From NCBI GenBank assembly GCA_003241595.1, contig QFOU01000011.1:1-27090 (forward strand): 27,090 nt of DNA, written 5' to 3'. The position numbers were made by a program, and so were the translations under genes. Origin of the DNA: Pseudomonas fluorescens. Its GTDB lineage: Bacteria > Pseudomonadota > Alphaproteobacteria > UBA2136 > UBA6156. Position 1 is the stretch's first letter, and every line of letters begins with the position of its first letter. The notes under the pieces are model-generated. The model was not told the origin of the DNA. It did no database searches and saw nothing but the letters and a program-made list of their open reading frames with translations. Shown here piece after piece: positions 1 to 8,497 of this stretch.

Positions 1-912
1 CAGGGAGTTTTGCAGCTCCTGTTCCTTCTGCTGCCATTGCTGGCGGGCGGCAGTGGTAACCTCGCGGTTCTTTTGCGCGCGTTCCAATGTTTCAGCATGG
101 CGACGCTGCTCTTCCTGCACCTGACGTTCGCGCTCGCGGAGCTGGGCCATCAATTTGGCGGCTTCATCGGCCTCGCGGGTGCCCTGGCTGCTACGGACGA
201 TATTGTTCAGGTTGCGCTCGGCGGCTTCCGCAGCTTCGGCGCTACGGTTGGCGTAGACGGCGTCTTGATTCTGCCAGGAGGATAGCGTGGCCACGACGGG
301 ATCGGGCATATTGGCTTTGACCGGAGCAACCTTGGCGGGCACGGCTTTGTTACCCAATTGGGCGGAAGACGGGCCGGCGGCCGGCTCGATATCGGCAGGG
401 TTGGCGGCGACCTGCGTGGTACCTTCGCTCAGGATCTCCGATTTGAGTCGAATTTCGGGAATCGGTTGCAGGCCCGGCAGGTTCTTCGGGTCGTCGCGCA
501 GGGTCTCGGGGCGCGGACCGAGGCTGTCGTGGAAGTTGAGGGTAATGGCGGGATCGGTTTGACGCTTGGTCAATGCGCTACGGCCATCGAACAAGGTTTG
601 TGCGGGATCGCAGGGTTCACCGTTCTTGTCGAACAAGTAACGGTCGCTCCCGAGAGTGCCATCGACCACCACGCCCAAGCCTGGGCCTGTGCAGTCATCG
701 GTAGTACCGCTAATGGCGTTGCCACGTGAGACTCCCTCCACCAGCGCGGATTCGGCGATCACCACACCGCCATCGCCGTTAAAGGGTGCTGCAAAGACAT
801 CGTTCGACGGCTTTTGGGCTGTATTGATGGCACAGCCCGCCAGCAGAGGCAGCATGCACAGCGCGCAAGGCACGAGATAGGATGAGGTGAAAGCGGAGCG
901 CATACGGTTCAT
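1..912 (-). CDS. Partial lipoprotein with coiled-coil region (pilus operon), cut by left edge
   Basis: An open frame runs without a stop from ATG at 912 (minus strand) to the window edge, so only the first 304 codons are visible. The N-terminus is a lipoprotein signal peptide: basic start, hydrophobic core, lipobox LAGC near residue 27. A Cys-containing, probably structured region of about 100 residues follows, then a Pro/Ala-rich stretch. From about residue 215 the sequence is rich in Ala, Glu, Gln and Arg in heptad-like spacing and is probably coiled coil. The upstream 814-residue lipoprotein stops at 915-917, 2 nt before this ATG (TAACCATG), so the two are probably cotranslated. I do not recognise the family. 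An envelope component of the pilus or the linked secretion system is the natural inference from context. Confidence 0.75.
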   Translation of the reverse strand, partial: MNRMRSAFTSSYLVPCALCMLPLLAGCAINTAQKPSNDVFAAPFNGDGGVVIAESALVEGVSRGNAISGTTDDCTGPGLGVVVDGTLGSDRYLFDKNGEPCDPAQTLFDGRSALTKRQTDPAITLNFHDSLGPRPETLRDDPKNLPGLQPIPEIRLKSEILSEGTTQVAANPADIEPAAGPSSAQLGNKAVPAKVAPVKANMPDPVVATLSSWQNQDAVYANRSAEAAEAAERNLNNIVRSSQGTREADEAAKLMAQLRERERQVQEEQRRHAETLERAQKNREVTTAARQQWQQKEQELQNSL

Positions 913-914
913 GG

Positions 915-3359
915 TTAGTCTGAGATTACAATAATCCGCTCGTTGTCGAACAGGCTAAAGCTGAGCTTCACACCACGATCGTTGACGATATATTGGGCGA
1001 GATAGCTTACAAACTCTTCAAAGGGCGCTTCAGCATCGAGACTGAACTTCTCGGTCACGACATCCTTGTTGGGTTCGGAGATCTTCCAGCGAACCTGCCA
1101 TGGGCCGGTAAATGGCTCGGCATGCTTGAGGATCTTGCCCAATAACTGATCCAGTGTCTGGTCATCTTCGTGGACCACAACCTTGTATTGGCGGATGTCC
1201 ATCCAATCGGCGCGGTTGCGGGCGCGCACCAAGCTTACCCCTTGTGCCGACCAGGATTGTTGGCCGCCGGCGGCCATGGCGGCATTGCCGGTAGCCGGAC
1301 TTAGATTCGCCAGTTGAGCGGCATCCGGCGCGGGCAGGTTGCTGTTTGGGGCGAGCAGTTGGGCAATGCGGATACGGTTCGGATCGAGATTCTCGGTGCC
1401 GGCGCTGTCGCGGTCGGGCCCGAGGCGCGTGCTGGCCGAAGGATCGGAGGCGGCACCGCCGGTGGCGATATCCTGAAGTTCGTCGGACACCGCCTTGCGG
1501 ATGGCAAAGACCACGCGATCGTCCTTGGTAATCACGTCGCGCGCCGCATCGGCCAATGCGGTGGTCATGCCCGGGTCCTTATCCTGCACGGCACTGCGGG
1601 CGACCGTACGGATGTAATCCTGACCGTCCTGCATGGTTTGCAGGGCGAGTGCGCGGAATTCGGGAGCGGCATCGGCCACCGCCTGTTCGGCGATGTGGCG
1701 AATCTGGGCAGGTTCGATCTTTTGGGATGCGGTTTGCTGCTGGAGGGCGCTGAGGCTGGCCGCCACGGCATTGGCCTTTTGCTCGGCCAGCTTTTCGGCC
1801 TGCTGGGCGGCAGCAATCCAGAGCACGCCCATGCGCTGGCTGGTGCGCTGGTCGAGTTCGGCCACGCTTTGATCGGTGGCGCGGGCCAGATTGGCGAGAG
1901 TGGCGGACGTGGTGGTCGCCACGCTTTGCAACTGGGCATCGGCATACTGGCGCAATGCTGCGCCGACGGCTGCGGTTTCGGAACTGGCGAGCGTGCGGTT
2001 CTCTTCGCTCAGCTTACGCAGTTCGGCCAGCTGCATAGCGGTGAGCTGCTGATTGGCAGTGAGTTGACTGCTGACCGCGGCCAATTGGGCGGTCTGAGTC
2101 TTTTCGTTTGCTGCCAGACGTGTATTGGTCTCTGATTTCAAGTTTTCCAACTGAGCGGCAGTTTGTTGCTGGAGTGTCTGCAACTGTGCCGCGGTAAGTT
2201 GTTGCCCTGACAACAATTGATTGCTGAGTGCCGTGAATTGGCTGCCTTGCACTTTCTCGGTCGCTGCCAGACGCGTGGCGGTTTCTGACTTCAAGTTTTC
2301 CAATTGGGCGGCGGTTTGCTGCTGGAGCGCCTGCAATTGCGCAAGAGTGAGTTGTTGGCCGGAGGCCAATTGATTGCTGAGCGCTGCGAACTGGCTGCCC
2401 TGCACTTTTTCGGCCGCGGCCAACTTGGCATTAGTAATCTCACGCACTGCTTGAATCTGCGCTTCCGATGCTTTTTGTCCCACCGTATTGGCGGCCAGGA
2501 TATCGGACATCGCCTTGTCGCGGCTGGCCAGTTGCTGGCCGGTGAAGGTCTTGGCGCGCAATTCCGCTTCCAACGCGGCCTGGCGGGCCTCACGAATGGA
2601 GGCAAGCTGGGTTTCGAGCTGGGATTGCGATACACGCAGATCGGTATAGGCCTGCGTACGTTCGTCGGAACGGGCCTGACGTTGCTGGACATCGGCCAAG
2701 GCGGTTTGCAGGCGGCCTTCCATCTGATCCAGCTGTTGATTGGCGGCAAACCAACGATCGGACGTGTTGCGTGCCACCCGCTCCATCGAGCGGACACTGT
2801 CTTGCGCCAGTTGGGCCACATTGGCCACGGCCTCGGCGGTCTGGCTGCGCAGGTCGCGCTCCTGACGAGCCTGATCCTCACTCACACGACTGATGCTACG
2901 CTCGGTGTCGGCCATTTTGGTCTCCAACGAGGAAATCTGTTCACTCGTGGTCCCGCGCATCTGCTCTATCGATTCGCGCAAGCGACGGAGTTCGCTTCCC
3001 ACCTTGGGAGTGGGGGGCAGATCCGCTTCATCGCCCGTACGGCGCCACAATACGGTGCCCTTATTGACCAGAGGCGGCGCCATACCGACATCCGAGAGAA
3101 TTTGAGTACCGGCCGCAGGCTCGATACTGGCGACCTGAATGCCGGGATAACTGTTTTGCGACGGGCGGACACTGGCCGCCGCCATGCGGTTACTGTACTC
3201 AATCTGCGCGGTGGAGGGCGAAGTTTGCGAATGGGAAGACTCCATGGCACAGCCAGCCAGCCCCAGACCGACCACTGTACCTAATGCGGTACCCAAGAGA
3301 GCGCGCGATAACACCATGCTTGGGGCGATTCTGCCGTGAGTGCATCGAAACGCCAACAT
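915..3359 (-). CDS. Long coiled-coil lipoprotein with C-terminal TcpQ-like domain
   Basis: This 814-residue protein starts with a lipoprotein signal (lipobox LAGC, Cys37 when counted from ATG 3359). Residues about 120-640 are almost entirely Ala/Gln/Leu/Glu-rich helix and very likely coiled coil. Near-identical 51-residue units occur at residues 318-368 and 369-419, with a degraded third copy after 420. The last ~95 residues (about 720-814) form a compact alpha/beta domain resembling TcpQ (toxin co-regulated pilus biosynthesis protein Q), the small domain class that works with pilus secretins. The shape suggests an outer-membrane anchor, a long periplasmic rod and a secretin-interacting head; this is inference. 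ATG 3359 has AAAGG about 9 nt upstream. ATG 3317 is a possible alternative that gives a tighter signal peptide. The gene lies downstream of the prepilin peptidase domain gene. Confidence 0.75.
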   Translation of the reverse strand: MLAFRCTHGRIAPSMVLSRALLGTALGTVVGLGLAGCAMESSHSQTSPSTAQIEYSNRMAAASVRPSQNSYPGIQVASIEPAAGTQILSDVGMAPPLVNKGTVLWRRTGDEADLPPTPKVGSELRRLRESIEQMRGTTSEQISSLETKMADTERSISRVSEDQARQERDLRSQTAEAVANVAQLAQDSVRSMERVARNTSDRWFAANQQLDQMEGRLQTALADVQQRQARSDERTQAYTDLRVSQSQLETQLASIREARQAALEAELRAKTFTGQQLASRDKAMSDILAANTVGQKASEAQIQAVREITNAKLAAAEKVQGSQFAALSNQLASGQQLTLAQLQALQQQTAAQLENLKSETATRLAATEKVQGSQFTALSNQLLSGQQLTAAQLQTLQQQTAAQLENLKSETNTRLAANEKTQTAQLAAVSSQLTANQQLTAMQLAELRKLSEENRTLASSETAAVGAALRQYADAQLQSVATTTSATLANLARATDQSVAELDQRTSQRMGVLWIAAAQQAEKLAEQKANAVAASLSALQQQTASQKIEPAQIRHIAEQAVADAAPEFRALALQTMQDGQDYIRTVARSAVQDKDPGMTTALADAARDVITKDDRVVFAIRKAVSDELQDIATGGAASDPSASTRLGPDRDSAGTENLDPNRIRIAQLLAPNSNLPAPDAAQLANLSPATGNAAMAAGGQQSWSAQGVSLVRARNRADWMDIRQYKVVVHEDDQTLDQLLGKILKHAEPFTGPWQVRWKISEPNKDVVTEKFSLDAEAPFEEFVSYLAQYIVNDRGVKLSFSLFDNERIIVISD
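2000..2408 (-). repeat. Tandem 153-bp (51-residue) coding repeat, about 2.6 copies
   Basis: Inside the 814-residue lipoprotein, the segment beginning KVQGSQF recurs exactly 153 bp apart (units 2408-2256 and 2255-2103). A diverged, shorter third copy follows and begins KTQTAQL. The first two copies differ at only a few codons, including synonymous ones. The unit length keeps the frame, so copy-number change would lengthen or shorten the coiled coil without breaking the gene. Confidence 0.8.
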
Positions 3360-3413
3360 GCCGCGTGGCCTTTAAGGCGTTTGGCCATGTGGGCTGTGGG
3401 AATTTAGCACCGC

Positions 3414-3761
3414 CTACGCGGCAAGGAGGCATGACTGCAAAGCATACGCCGCGCCCGCAAACAGCAGCGCGCATGCTAGCTCGACCCATGTGCTGGTACT
3501 GGGAAAGCGTGTTCCGCAATGACGGCAGCGGCCGCGCAATACCAAGTAGCTGAGTACGGGGACGAGGTCAGGTGTGCGCAGGACGGCATGACACTCAAAA
3601 CACTGGCTGGGTGGATTGCGCAGAGGAATCTTACGCGGGATACGGAAGCGCATGCATTCGAGAAATGATCCGACTACTCCACCTAAGAGCGCTGCACAGA
3701 GAGGCCAGAACCACGGCAAAGCCGTTGCGATAACCGCAACGGCTTCGGTGAACGGAAACAC
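3414..3761 (-). CDS. Prepilin peptidase N-terminal domain only (PilD/PilU-like, no A24 protease domain)
   Basis: This 115-residue membrane protein has the hallmarks of the N-terminal methyltransferase-associated domain of type IV prepilin peptidases (DiS_P_DiS). These are a first membrane helix ending in GSFLECMRFRIP (compare GSFLNVVIYRLP), then two zinc-type CxxC pairs (Cys54/Cys57 and Cys79/Cys82), a PVLSYLVLRGRCRHCG core and the start of a second helix with WVEL. It stops there. The polytopic A24 domain with the two catalytic aspartates (usually another ~130 residues, with a GxGD motif) is absent, and only 54 nt separate it from the next gene. The GTG start at 3761 has AGGAG 8 nt upstream. 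It directly follows the prepilin gene, the usual place for pilU in PIL operons. Cleavage must be supplied elsewhere, or the protein has a different role. Confidence 0.75.
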   Translation of the reverse strand: MFPFTEAVAVIATALPWFWPLCAALLGGVVGSFLECMRFRIPRKIPLRNPPSQCFECHAVLRTPDLVPVLSYLVLRGRCRHCGTRFPSTSTWVELACALLFAGAAYALQSCLLAA

Positions 3762-3787
3762 GCGTGAGGCTCCTGCTAGTTAGAATC

Positions 3788-4864
3788 TTAACCGCAGGTG
3801 GTGTTATCGTTACGGGTCGTCATACGTGCCGGAAGGTGTGTTTGGCCGTGAACCGGACGTGTACCACAGCCACTGCTGGTACGCGGACGCGGGTTACTGA
3901 AGTAGTAGAACGGCAGAGGCAAATCATCCGAACCATTGGACAATGCAGAGCAGCAGAACTCGGCGGGAAGCCCCAGCTCGTTCATCAGCGCTTCCATGCC
4001 TTGGCGACGTTGGACATCGTTAGTGGCATTGCTGATGTTAAGGGTCCCGTTGGAGTAGCGTGTGTTCGTCGTATCGTTGGAAGATTTTGGGTAATACACG
4101 GTATATTCCGGTACGCCGTTGTCACACAGCAAGGCCGTTTTGGCAGCCGTACTACAGAAACTTACACGCTCCGCGTAACCGCTACGGGCGTAAGTTTCAA
4201 GAGCGGCTGTCAGTTTATCCATACGCATGAGAGTGGTGTTATAGCGATCCAGCACTTCGCCATAGTTGGTGAAGCGCGTCATCACGTCGTCTCCTCCCGG
4301 ACGCAGGGCGCTAAAGGCATCTACCTTGGCTTGCGCATCGGCACCGAGCCACTTCCACCATGTGGTGACCGTACTACCTGCGAACGTGAGCTTACCGGCA
4401 GACGATGTTGTCGCGAGACCCGGGATACTTACCGACGCGCCGCTCTGGTTAATGTACGAGGGGTCGGCCAAGCCATTGAGACCCATGCTGTGCACGGTGG
4501 CGTAGTAGACGTTCACGGTGTTACCAAAGAGGCGGCGAGTGTTATTGAGATACACGATATAGCTGCGCGGACGTCCCCAGACATCGTTGGCGATATCGTT
4601 GGATGACAAGCTGCTATAACCAGCCAATTGGTTGTACCACGCATCGGTACCTGTCGCCGTATCGCTGGGCAGAATCCCGCGATCGGCCAAATAAGCCTGC
4701 ATGGCCTTGCGGATCTCGATCTGGGCGATCTCCTCGTTCTGCTGGTCACGCTGGCGCATGAACTCGTAGATGGCCGGAGTGCTCAGGCCGATCAGAATAG
4801 CCATTACGGCTACGGTCACGACCATTTCGATAAGGGTAAAGCCGCGGTTGGAAGCAAACTTCAT
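3788..4864 (-). CDS. pilS: Type IV prepilin (PilS-type major or large pilin)
   Basis: This 358-residue protein begins MKFASNRG followed by FTLIEMVV and a long hydrophobic helix, a textbook prepilin cleavage site with Gly8 at -1, Phe at +1 and Glu at +5. The eight-residue leader and Phe+1 are type IVa-like, although the operon is type IVb in gene content. AAGGAG lies 6 nt before ATG 4864; upstream in-frame codons lack such a site. A DVWGRPR motif matches the D-x-W-G-x-P element of pilins and pseudopilins. The C-terminal half contains several cysteines, including a CC pair near residue 306 and one two residues from the end, which probably form disulfides. At about 350 mature residues it is roughly twice the size of common pilins. 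It is followed by the peptidase-domain gene after a 26-nt gap and preceded by a second pilin-like gene. Confidence 0.88.
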   Translation of the reverse strand: MKFASNRGFTLIEMVVTVAVMAILIGLSTPAIYEFMRQRDQQNEEIAQIEIRKAMQAYLADRGILPSDTATGTDAWYNQLAGYSSLSSNDIANDVWGRPRSYIVYLNNTRRLFGNTVNVYYATVHSMGLNGLADPSYINQSGASVSIPGLATTSSAGKLTFAGSTVTTWWKWLGADAQAKVDAFSALRPGGDDVMTRFTNYGEVLDRYNTTLMRMDKLTAALETYARSGYAERVSFCSTAAKTALLCDNGVPEYTVYYPKSSNDTTNTRYSNGTLNISNATNDVQRRQGMEALMNELGLPAEFCCSALSNGSDDLPLPFYYFSNPRPRTSSGCGTRPVHGQTHLPARMTTRNDNTTCG

Positions 4865-4908
4865 GGGGGACTCCTTGTTCAATCTTATTACAAATAGGGT
4901 TGTTTATC

Positions 4909-5880
4909 TTAACTGTCGCTCGGATCTACGCGTACCACGTAGTTCAGGCTATTCGACGGCCGGCCCCATGGGGTTGGGTTCGCACTATCGTTGTTAATCG
5001 TGATGATAAGTGGATCGACAGCACTGGCTGGCTGCGGGGCTGTAACGACCATACGTCCGTTACGGGGAAGGATACGCTGGATCTCGTTAAAGTCTTCGTC
5101 CACACCCAACGCACGGCGGTTCTCGATACCGGCTGTGGTATTGGCCAAGGCCATCATACGCGGTGCATTCGCATCGCCGGCCAGAGTCAGGTCGGGCGCG
5201 GGAACATCCCGACCGGCCGCAATGTTCGCTTTATAGGCATCGAGCTTCACCTGACGGTAAGAGCTTACACGAGCCTGGTATTCCTTGAGAGCGGCCGTAC
5301 CGATGCGTTCCATATGGCTTTTGAGTGTCGCCAGATAGTTTTGCTGAATGGTACGGTTATCGAACGTATAGATAATATCGTCGTTAGCCGGAGCGCCTGC
5401 CGCATTGGAGGGAACCACGATCCCCTGCAACGCCACCAGACTCGTTACTGCCGGAATATTGGTCTGAATAACACCATCGGGGCCACCGGACACCATCACA
5501 ATACCCGTGACGGGTACCATTACCCGGTTATCCGGGTCGGAACTGTTGGTCAGGCTGAGATACTCGGTAAAGATAACCCCCGCAATTGGGCGGCCCCAGG
5601 CATCGAGGGCTGGATCGGCCAAGCGGCCGTTGGACAAGGAGGATAGGCGGGATTCATTACGAATGTACTCGGCCGGCGTGGCGTACCCCATTGGATTACC
5701 GTGCATATTTTCGATCGTAATATCGTTCAGCACCACGTTTTCAACGCTTTGGAAAAATGCATTGGTTTCAGCGATGCGTTCCTTGGTCAGCAGCGAAGTA
5801 TTGGACGTGCCCGATGAAATAATACTGGCCACAACGGTCAGCATCATTGAAAACAATGAAAGTATGAAGATGGCTTGCAT
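4909..5880 (-). CDS. Pilin-like or minor pilin protein without a recognisable leader
   Basis: The 323-residue product starts directly with a hydrophobic helix (MQAIFILSLFSMMLTVVASII) and has no G|F cleavage site or Glu+5. Its body contains LDAWGRP followed by hydrophobic strands and a VSGGPDG element, matching the neighbouring pilin's DVWGRP region and the general pilin/pseudopilin beta-sheet signature. Four or more internal segments are Asn/Ala-rich. ATG 5880 is the first start after an in-frame TAA just upstream, so a longer leader cannot be recovered in this frame. AAGGA lies about 14 nt upstream, which is rather far. It sits just upstream of the true prepilin gene, where a minor or tip pilin would be expected. 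An unprocessed pilus-associated membrane protein is the alternative. Confidence 0.6.
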   Translation of the reverse strand: MQAIFILSLFSMMLTVVASIISSGTSNTSLLTKERIAETNAFFQSVENVVLNDITIENMHGNPMGYATPAEYIRNESRLSSLSNGRLADPALDAWGRPIAGVIFTEYLSLTNSSDPDNRVMVPVTGIVMVSGGPDGVIQTNIPAVTSLVALQGIVVPSNAAGAPANDDIIYTFDNRTIQQNYLATLKSHMERIGTAALKEYQARVSSYRQVKLDAYKANIAAGRDVPAPDLTLAGDANAPRMMALANTTAGIENRRALGVDEDFNEIQRILPRNGRMVVTAPQPASAVDPLIITINNDSANPTPWGRPSNSLNYVVRVDPSDS

Positions 5881-5951
5881 AGGCCGGGGTTACGTCCTTT
5901 CCTGTCTCACCTTATAGAAGGCCGTACAAGTCAGTTTTACACACAAGCTGC

Positions 5952-6539
5952 CTACTCAGATTTCATTTTGAAATCAATGGCTTTGCGCCCATACTTACTA
6001 TCAAAGACCAGACTCTCCTTCCGGATTTCACGCAGTGTCAGCGGAGTCGTTGGGTTACTGCCGATCTCACTATCGAGACGACGACTCAGGTCGGCACTTG
6101 CGGTCGCATCATATGAGGCGAGGTTACGGATTGCTTCATTCGCAATATTGGAGCGGGTGACACGCACTGGTAATACTGCCCCGACACCCAACCAACGGTT
6201 GGCTACCAGCACCTTGCGGCCATTCATCCCCTCCAATACTCCGCCGACGCGGATACCGGCGGTGTACGGTTCGACCCCACGCCCGGAGGCGATCACGGCT
6301 TGTGCTTCCTCAAAAGCGGCGTTGCGTAGACGCGCAGCCTCTTCCTCGAGCGCTGATGACTCCGATACGTTGGAAACCGCGGCCACACGGGTAGGAAATG
6401 GGCTAGCCTCGCCGTTATAAGCCGGAACCACGGCGGCCGGTTGCTTACTCACAGCCTTCCAGAGAAGGCTTTCCTGAGCTTGCGCGCCATGTGCCAAAGT
6501 TAGTAATGCCACGGTCAATACAGAAGGAAGGTAACGCAT
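5952..6539 (-). CDS. Small secreted pilus assembly protein, PilP-like by position
   Basis: The product has 195 residues with a clear Sec signal peptide ending AHGAQA|QE near residue 22. The mature part has a helical Ala/Glu-rich segment (about 60-90), then a compact beta-rich region containing VRVGGVLEGMNGRKVLV, reminiscent of the small HR/PilP-type domains that contact pilus secretins. A basic tail follows (KYGRKAIDFKMKSE). The start codon overlaps the stop of the preceding gene (TAATG at 6537-6541), so translation is coupled. R64 and similar PIL operons encode a secreted PilP among these inner-membrane genes, so size, signal peptide and position agree. The sequence match is too weak for a firm family name. 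Confidence 0.5.
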   Translation of the reverse strand: MRYLPSVLTVALLTLAHGAQAQESLLWKAVSKQPAAVVPAYNGEASPFPTRVAAVSNVSESSALEEEAARLRNAAFEEAQAVIASGRGVEPYTAGIRVGGVLEGMNGRKVLVANRWLGVGAVLPVRVTRSNIANEAIRNLASYDATASADLSRRLDSEIGSNPTTPLTLREIRKESLVFDSKYGRKAIDFKMKSE

Positions 6540-7078
6540 TATTGGGAGCCCTCCGGAGCAGTTATGGTTGGTTCCGGCAGAACTTTGTTAAGACCGTAAA
6601 TCTTACCCAGCAAGGCCATGGTTACGTCGGTATTCTTTTCGGCAGGAGCCTCGCTCATCTCAATCGTGCTAATGACGATCTTTTTCGTGCTTTGCAGGCG
6701 GTCGGCCAAAGCGAGTGCGCCCACATAGCTCATATCGGTCGTAATGCGTACATTGTGGATATACAGCACGGTTGCACCAATCGATTGCTCTTCGCGAGAC
6801 TCCAGCTGGAAGCCGATGTCGCTTTGTTCCAGACCCAAGTGGCGGAGAATATCGAGCTGGGTTGCGGTTTGCTCCGTAATCGTAAGGTTATCCAGCTCTG
6901 TCAGCGCCACATCCAGACTGCGCGCATTGTCGAGTTCCTGATTCAGGCGCGTAATCTCGTTCTGAAGATCGGACACTTCCAACTGGAAATCCTGCGATTT
7001 GCGGAACAGGAAGAATGCCAACAGGAAACACCCGATGAGGACGGCAATCATAATGTTACGGTAGGTACTGCGAATCAT
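6539..7078 (-). CDS. Bitopic inner-membrane alignment protein, GspM/PilO-like
   Basis: This 179-residue protein has a short cytoplasmic N-terminus, one membrane helix (about residues 8-25), a heptad-rich coiled coil (about 28-58) and a C-terminal alpha/beta domain in the periplasm. This layout is that of GspM and of the PilO of type IVa pili, which form the alignment subcomplex between platform and secretin. The start overlaps the preceding gene by 4 nt (ATGA at 7075-7078), and its stop overlaps the next start. The assignment rests on architecture and position, since these proteins diverge quickly in sequence. Confidence 0.5.
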   Translation of the reverse strand: MIRSTYRNIMIAVLIGCFLLAFFLFRKSQDFQLEVSDLQNEITRLNQELDNARSLDVALTELDNLTITEQTATQLDILRHLGLEQSDIGFQLESREEQSIGATVLYIHNVRITTDMSYVGALALADRLQSTKKIVISTIEMSEAPAEKNTDVTMALLGKIYGLNKVLPEPTITAPEGSQ

Positions 7079-8481
7079 TGCGCTGCCTCCTTTTGAGACT
7101 GGCTAGGCGAAGTGGGTGCCGCGGGGGCGAGACCTCCTTGAACCGCGACAACCGGTACAGAAACCTGCGTTGTGGATGCGGTTGCCGGTGCGGTGGCTGA
7201 GACCGATGGCGCCACTTCCGTACCGGACGGCGTTGTGACCGGTTGGGTTGAGGTTGCCGCTTCGACAGCTTGTGGGACCTCTGGAGTAGTTACGGCCGCG
7301 GGCTGTGCTTCAGGCTGAGGTTCAGTCGGTGCGGGCTTTGGCAAGTTGGTGTCATCAATCTGCAAGCTGACCGTCATATCTCCGGTCTCTCCCACGGCTC
7401 CCCCGCGCCACATCTCACGCACCCATGGACGTTGAGATAAGACGCCTTCCGCACGCTGCTCCTGATCGACCAGCAAATCGTCTTTCATATTAACCACCGA
7501 GGCCAGCACATTGATCTGACCCGCTGGCGGCGGCACGCTCTGGCCATCGCTCGCGCCATCGAACAGGACCTTGATCGACTTCAGATCGCCCAGTTCCGCA
7601 GCTGATGCTCCCGCGGCATGAATAATCGCAGAGGGTTGCTGGTTGATCGCCCGTGTCATGGTTTGCAGGACGGCCCGTGGATCGGTGATTTGGCCCACAC
7701 TCTGGTTAAATTTGATACTGTCGATGCGTGATTGGATTTCGGCCGCCTCGCTCTTCAAGGAATTTCTCTGCATATAGGCCAACATCGCATACGTCGCGCT
7801 GGCCAAGAGCGTGATAAACCCAAACAGCGCCAGCGTGAGATAGAGAATTGTGAAATCACTATGCTTATAGAGCGGCTTCAAACTTGGCTGTGGTTTGAGC
7901 TTGGTAAAGGGAACGGGGCTAATATTGTACGTGGCCAGACCGGCTTGGAGTTGTTCGTACAGATCCAGTTTGCTTTGCACGGCCACGGTGAGGCTTTCCA
8001 CCGAGTTGGCCAGCGCATAGTCGCTAATCGCATTGATGATTGATTTCAGAGGATCTGTGCTGTCGAGAGCCAGTTGGGCCGTACGCCAATTCTGGAAGCC
8101 TTCGTCATCTTGCTCGCGGACACCGTGGATAACCACGTTATTACTGAAAATATAGAAAAATGCCTGGCTTTGTACGGGGGCGTAATCTTCGGCGAGCCAG
8201 ACCTTAACCGGTTGACGCAGATCGCTGATCTCGGTTGGCAAGCTACCGTAGATAAAACGGCGCCCGATATGCACCCGGCTGAGCTGGACCTGTTTACGCA
8301 GGCCATCAGGCGATGCTTTTGCCGCTTCACGGGCCGCAAGAGTATTGGCCGCCGAGTTGGTTCCGGCCATATCTTTAACGACTTGGATCTGGTCACGTCC
8401 CGGCACCATCAGCACGGTGACCTCGCCACGACCACTCTCACGGAAGGTTATGACACGGCGGGAAATGATAACGAGCGGCAT
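7075..8481 (-). CDS. pilO: Bitopic pilus assembly protein, PilO (R64)/BfpC/TcpR-like
   Basis: The protein has 468 residues: a cytoplasmic N-terminal domain of about 205 residues, a single membrane helix (about 211-236), a periplasmic domain (about 240-390) and a Pro/Thr/Ala-rich low-complexity tail (about 390-468). The N-domain/one-helix/C-domain layout is that of the R64 PilO and BfpC proteins of type IVb systems, which are thought to couple the motor ATPase to the platform in the way GspL does. It lies between the platform protein gene (16 nt upstream) and the GspM-like gene (4-nt overlap), which supports a role in the inner-membrane complex. The tail resembles that of other envelope-spanning proteins but shows no motif I can name. 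Confidence 0.6.
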   Translation of the reverse strand: MPLVIISRRVITFRESGRGEVTVLMVPGRDQIQVVKDMAGTNSAANTLAAREAAKASPDGLRKQVQLSRVHIGRRFIYGSLPTEISDLRQPVKVWLAEDYAPVQSQAFFYIFSNNVVIHGVREQDDEGFQNWRTAQLALDSTDPLKSIINAISDYALANSVESLTVAVQSKLDLYEQLQAGLATYNISPVPFTKLKPQPSLKPLYKHSDFTILYLTLALFGFITLLASATYAMLAYMQRNSLKSEAAEIQSRIDSIKFNQSVGQITDPRAVLQTMTRAINQQPSAIIHAAGASAAELGDLKSIKVLFDGASDGQSVPPPAGQINVLASVVNMKDDLLVDQEQRAEGVLSQRPWVREMWRGGAVGETGDMTVSLQIDDTNLPKPAPTEPQPEAQPAAVTTPEVPQAVEAATSTQPVTTPSGTEVAPSVSATAPATASTTQVSVPVVAVQGGLAPAAPTSPSQSQKEAAQ

Positions 8482-8497
8482 AAATGAGTATCCTGAC

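Noticed and set aside
10..729. Overlapping plus-strand frames at the left end
   Set aside because: The minus strand holds one continuous frame with a lipoprotein signal from 912 to the edge, with better start context and operon position.
2000..2408. Tandem repeat as a CRISPR or mobile-element signature
   Set aside because: The 153-bp period keeps the reading frame, there are no spacers, and the repeats encode heptad-rich coiled coil, so this is a protein repeat.
3764..4606. Plus-strand open frame (280 codons) opposite the prepilin gene
   Set aside because: Antisense to a prepilin with a textbook cleavage site. The translation shows no family features.
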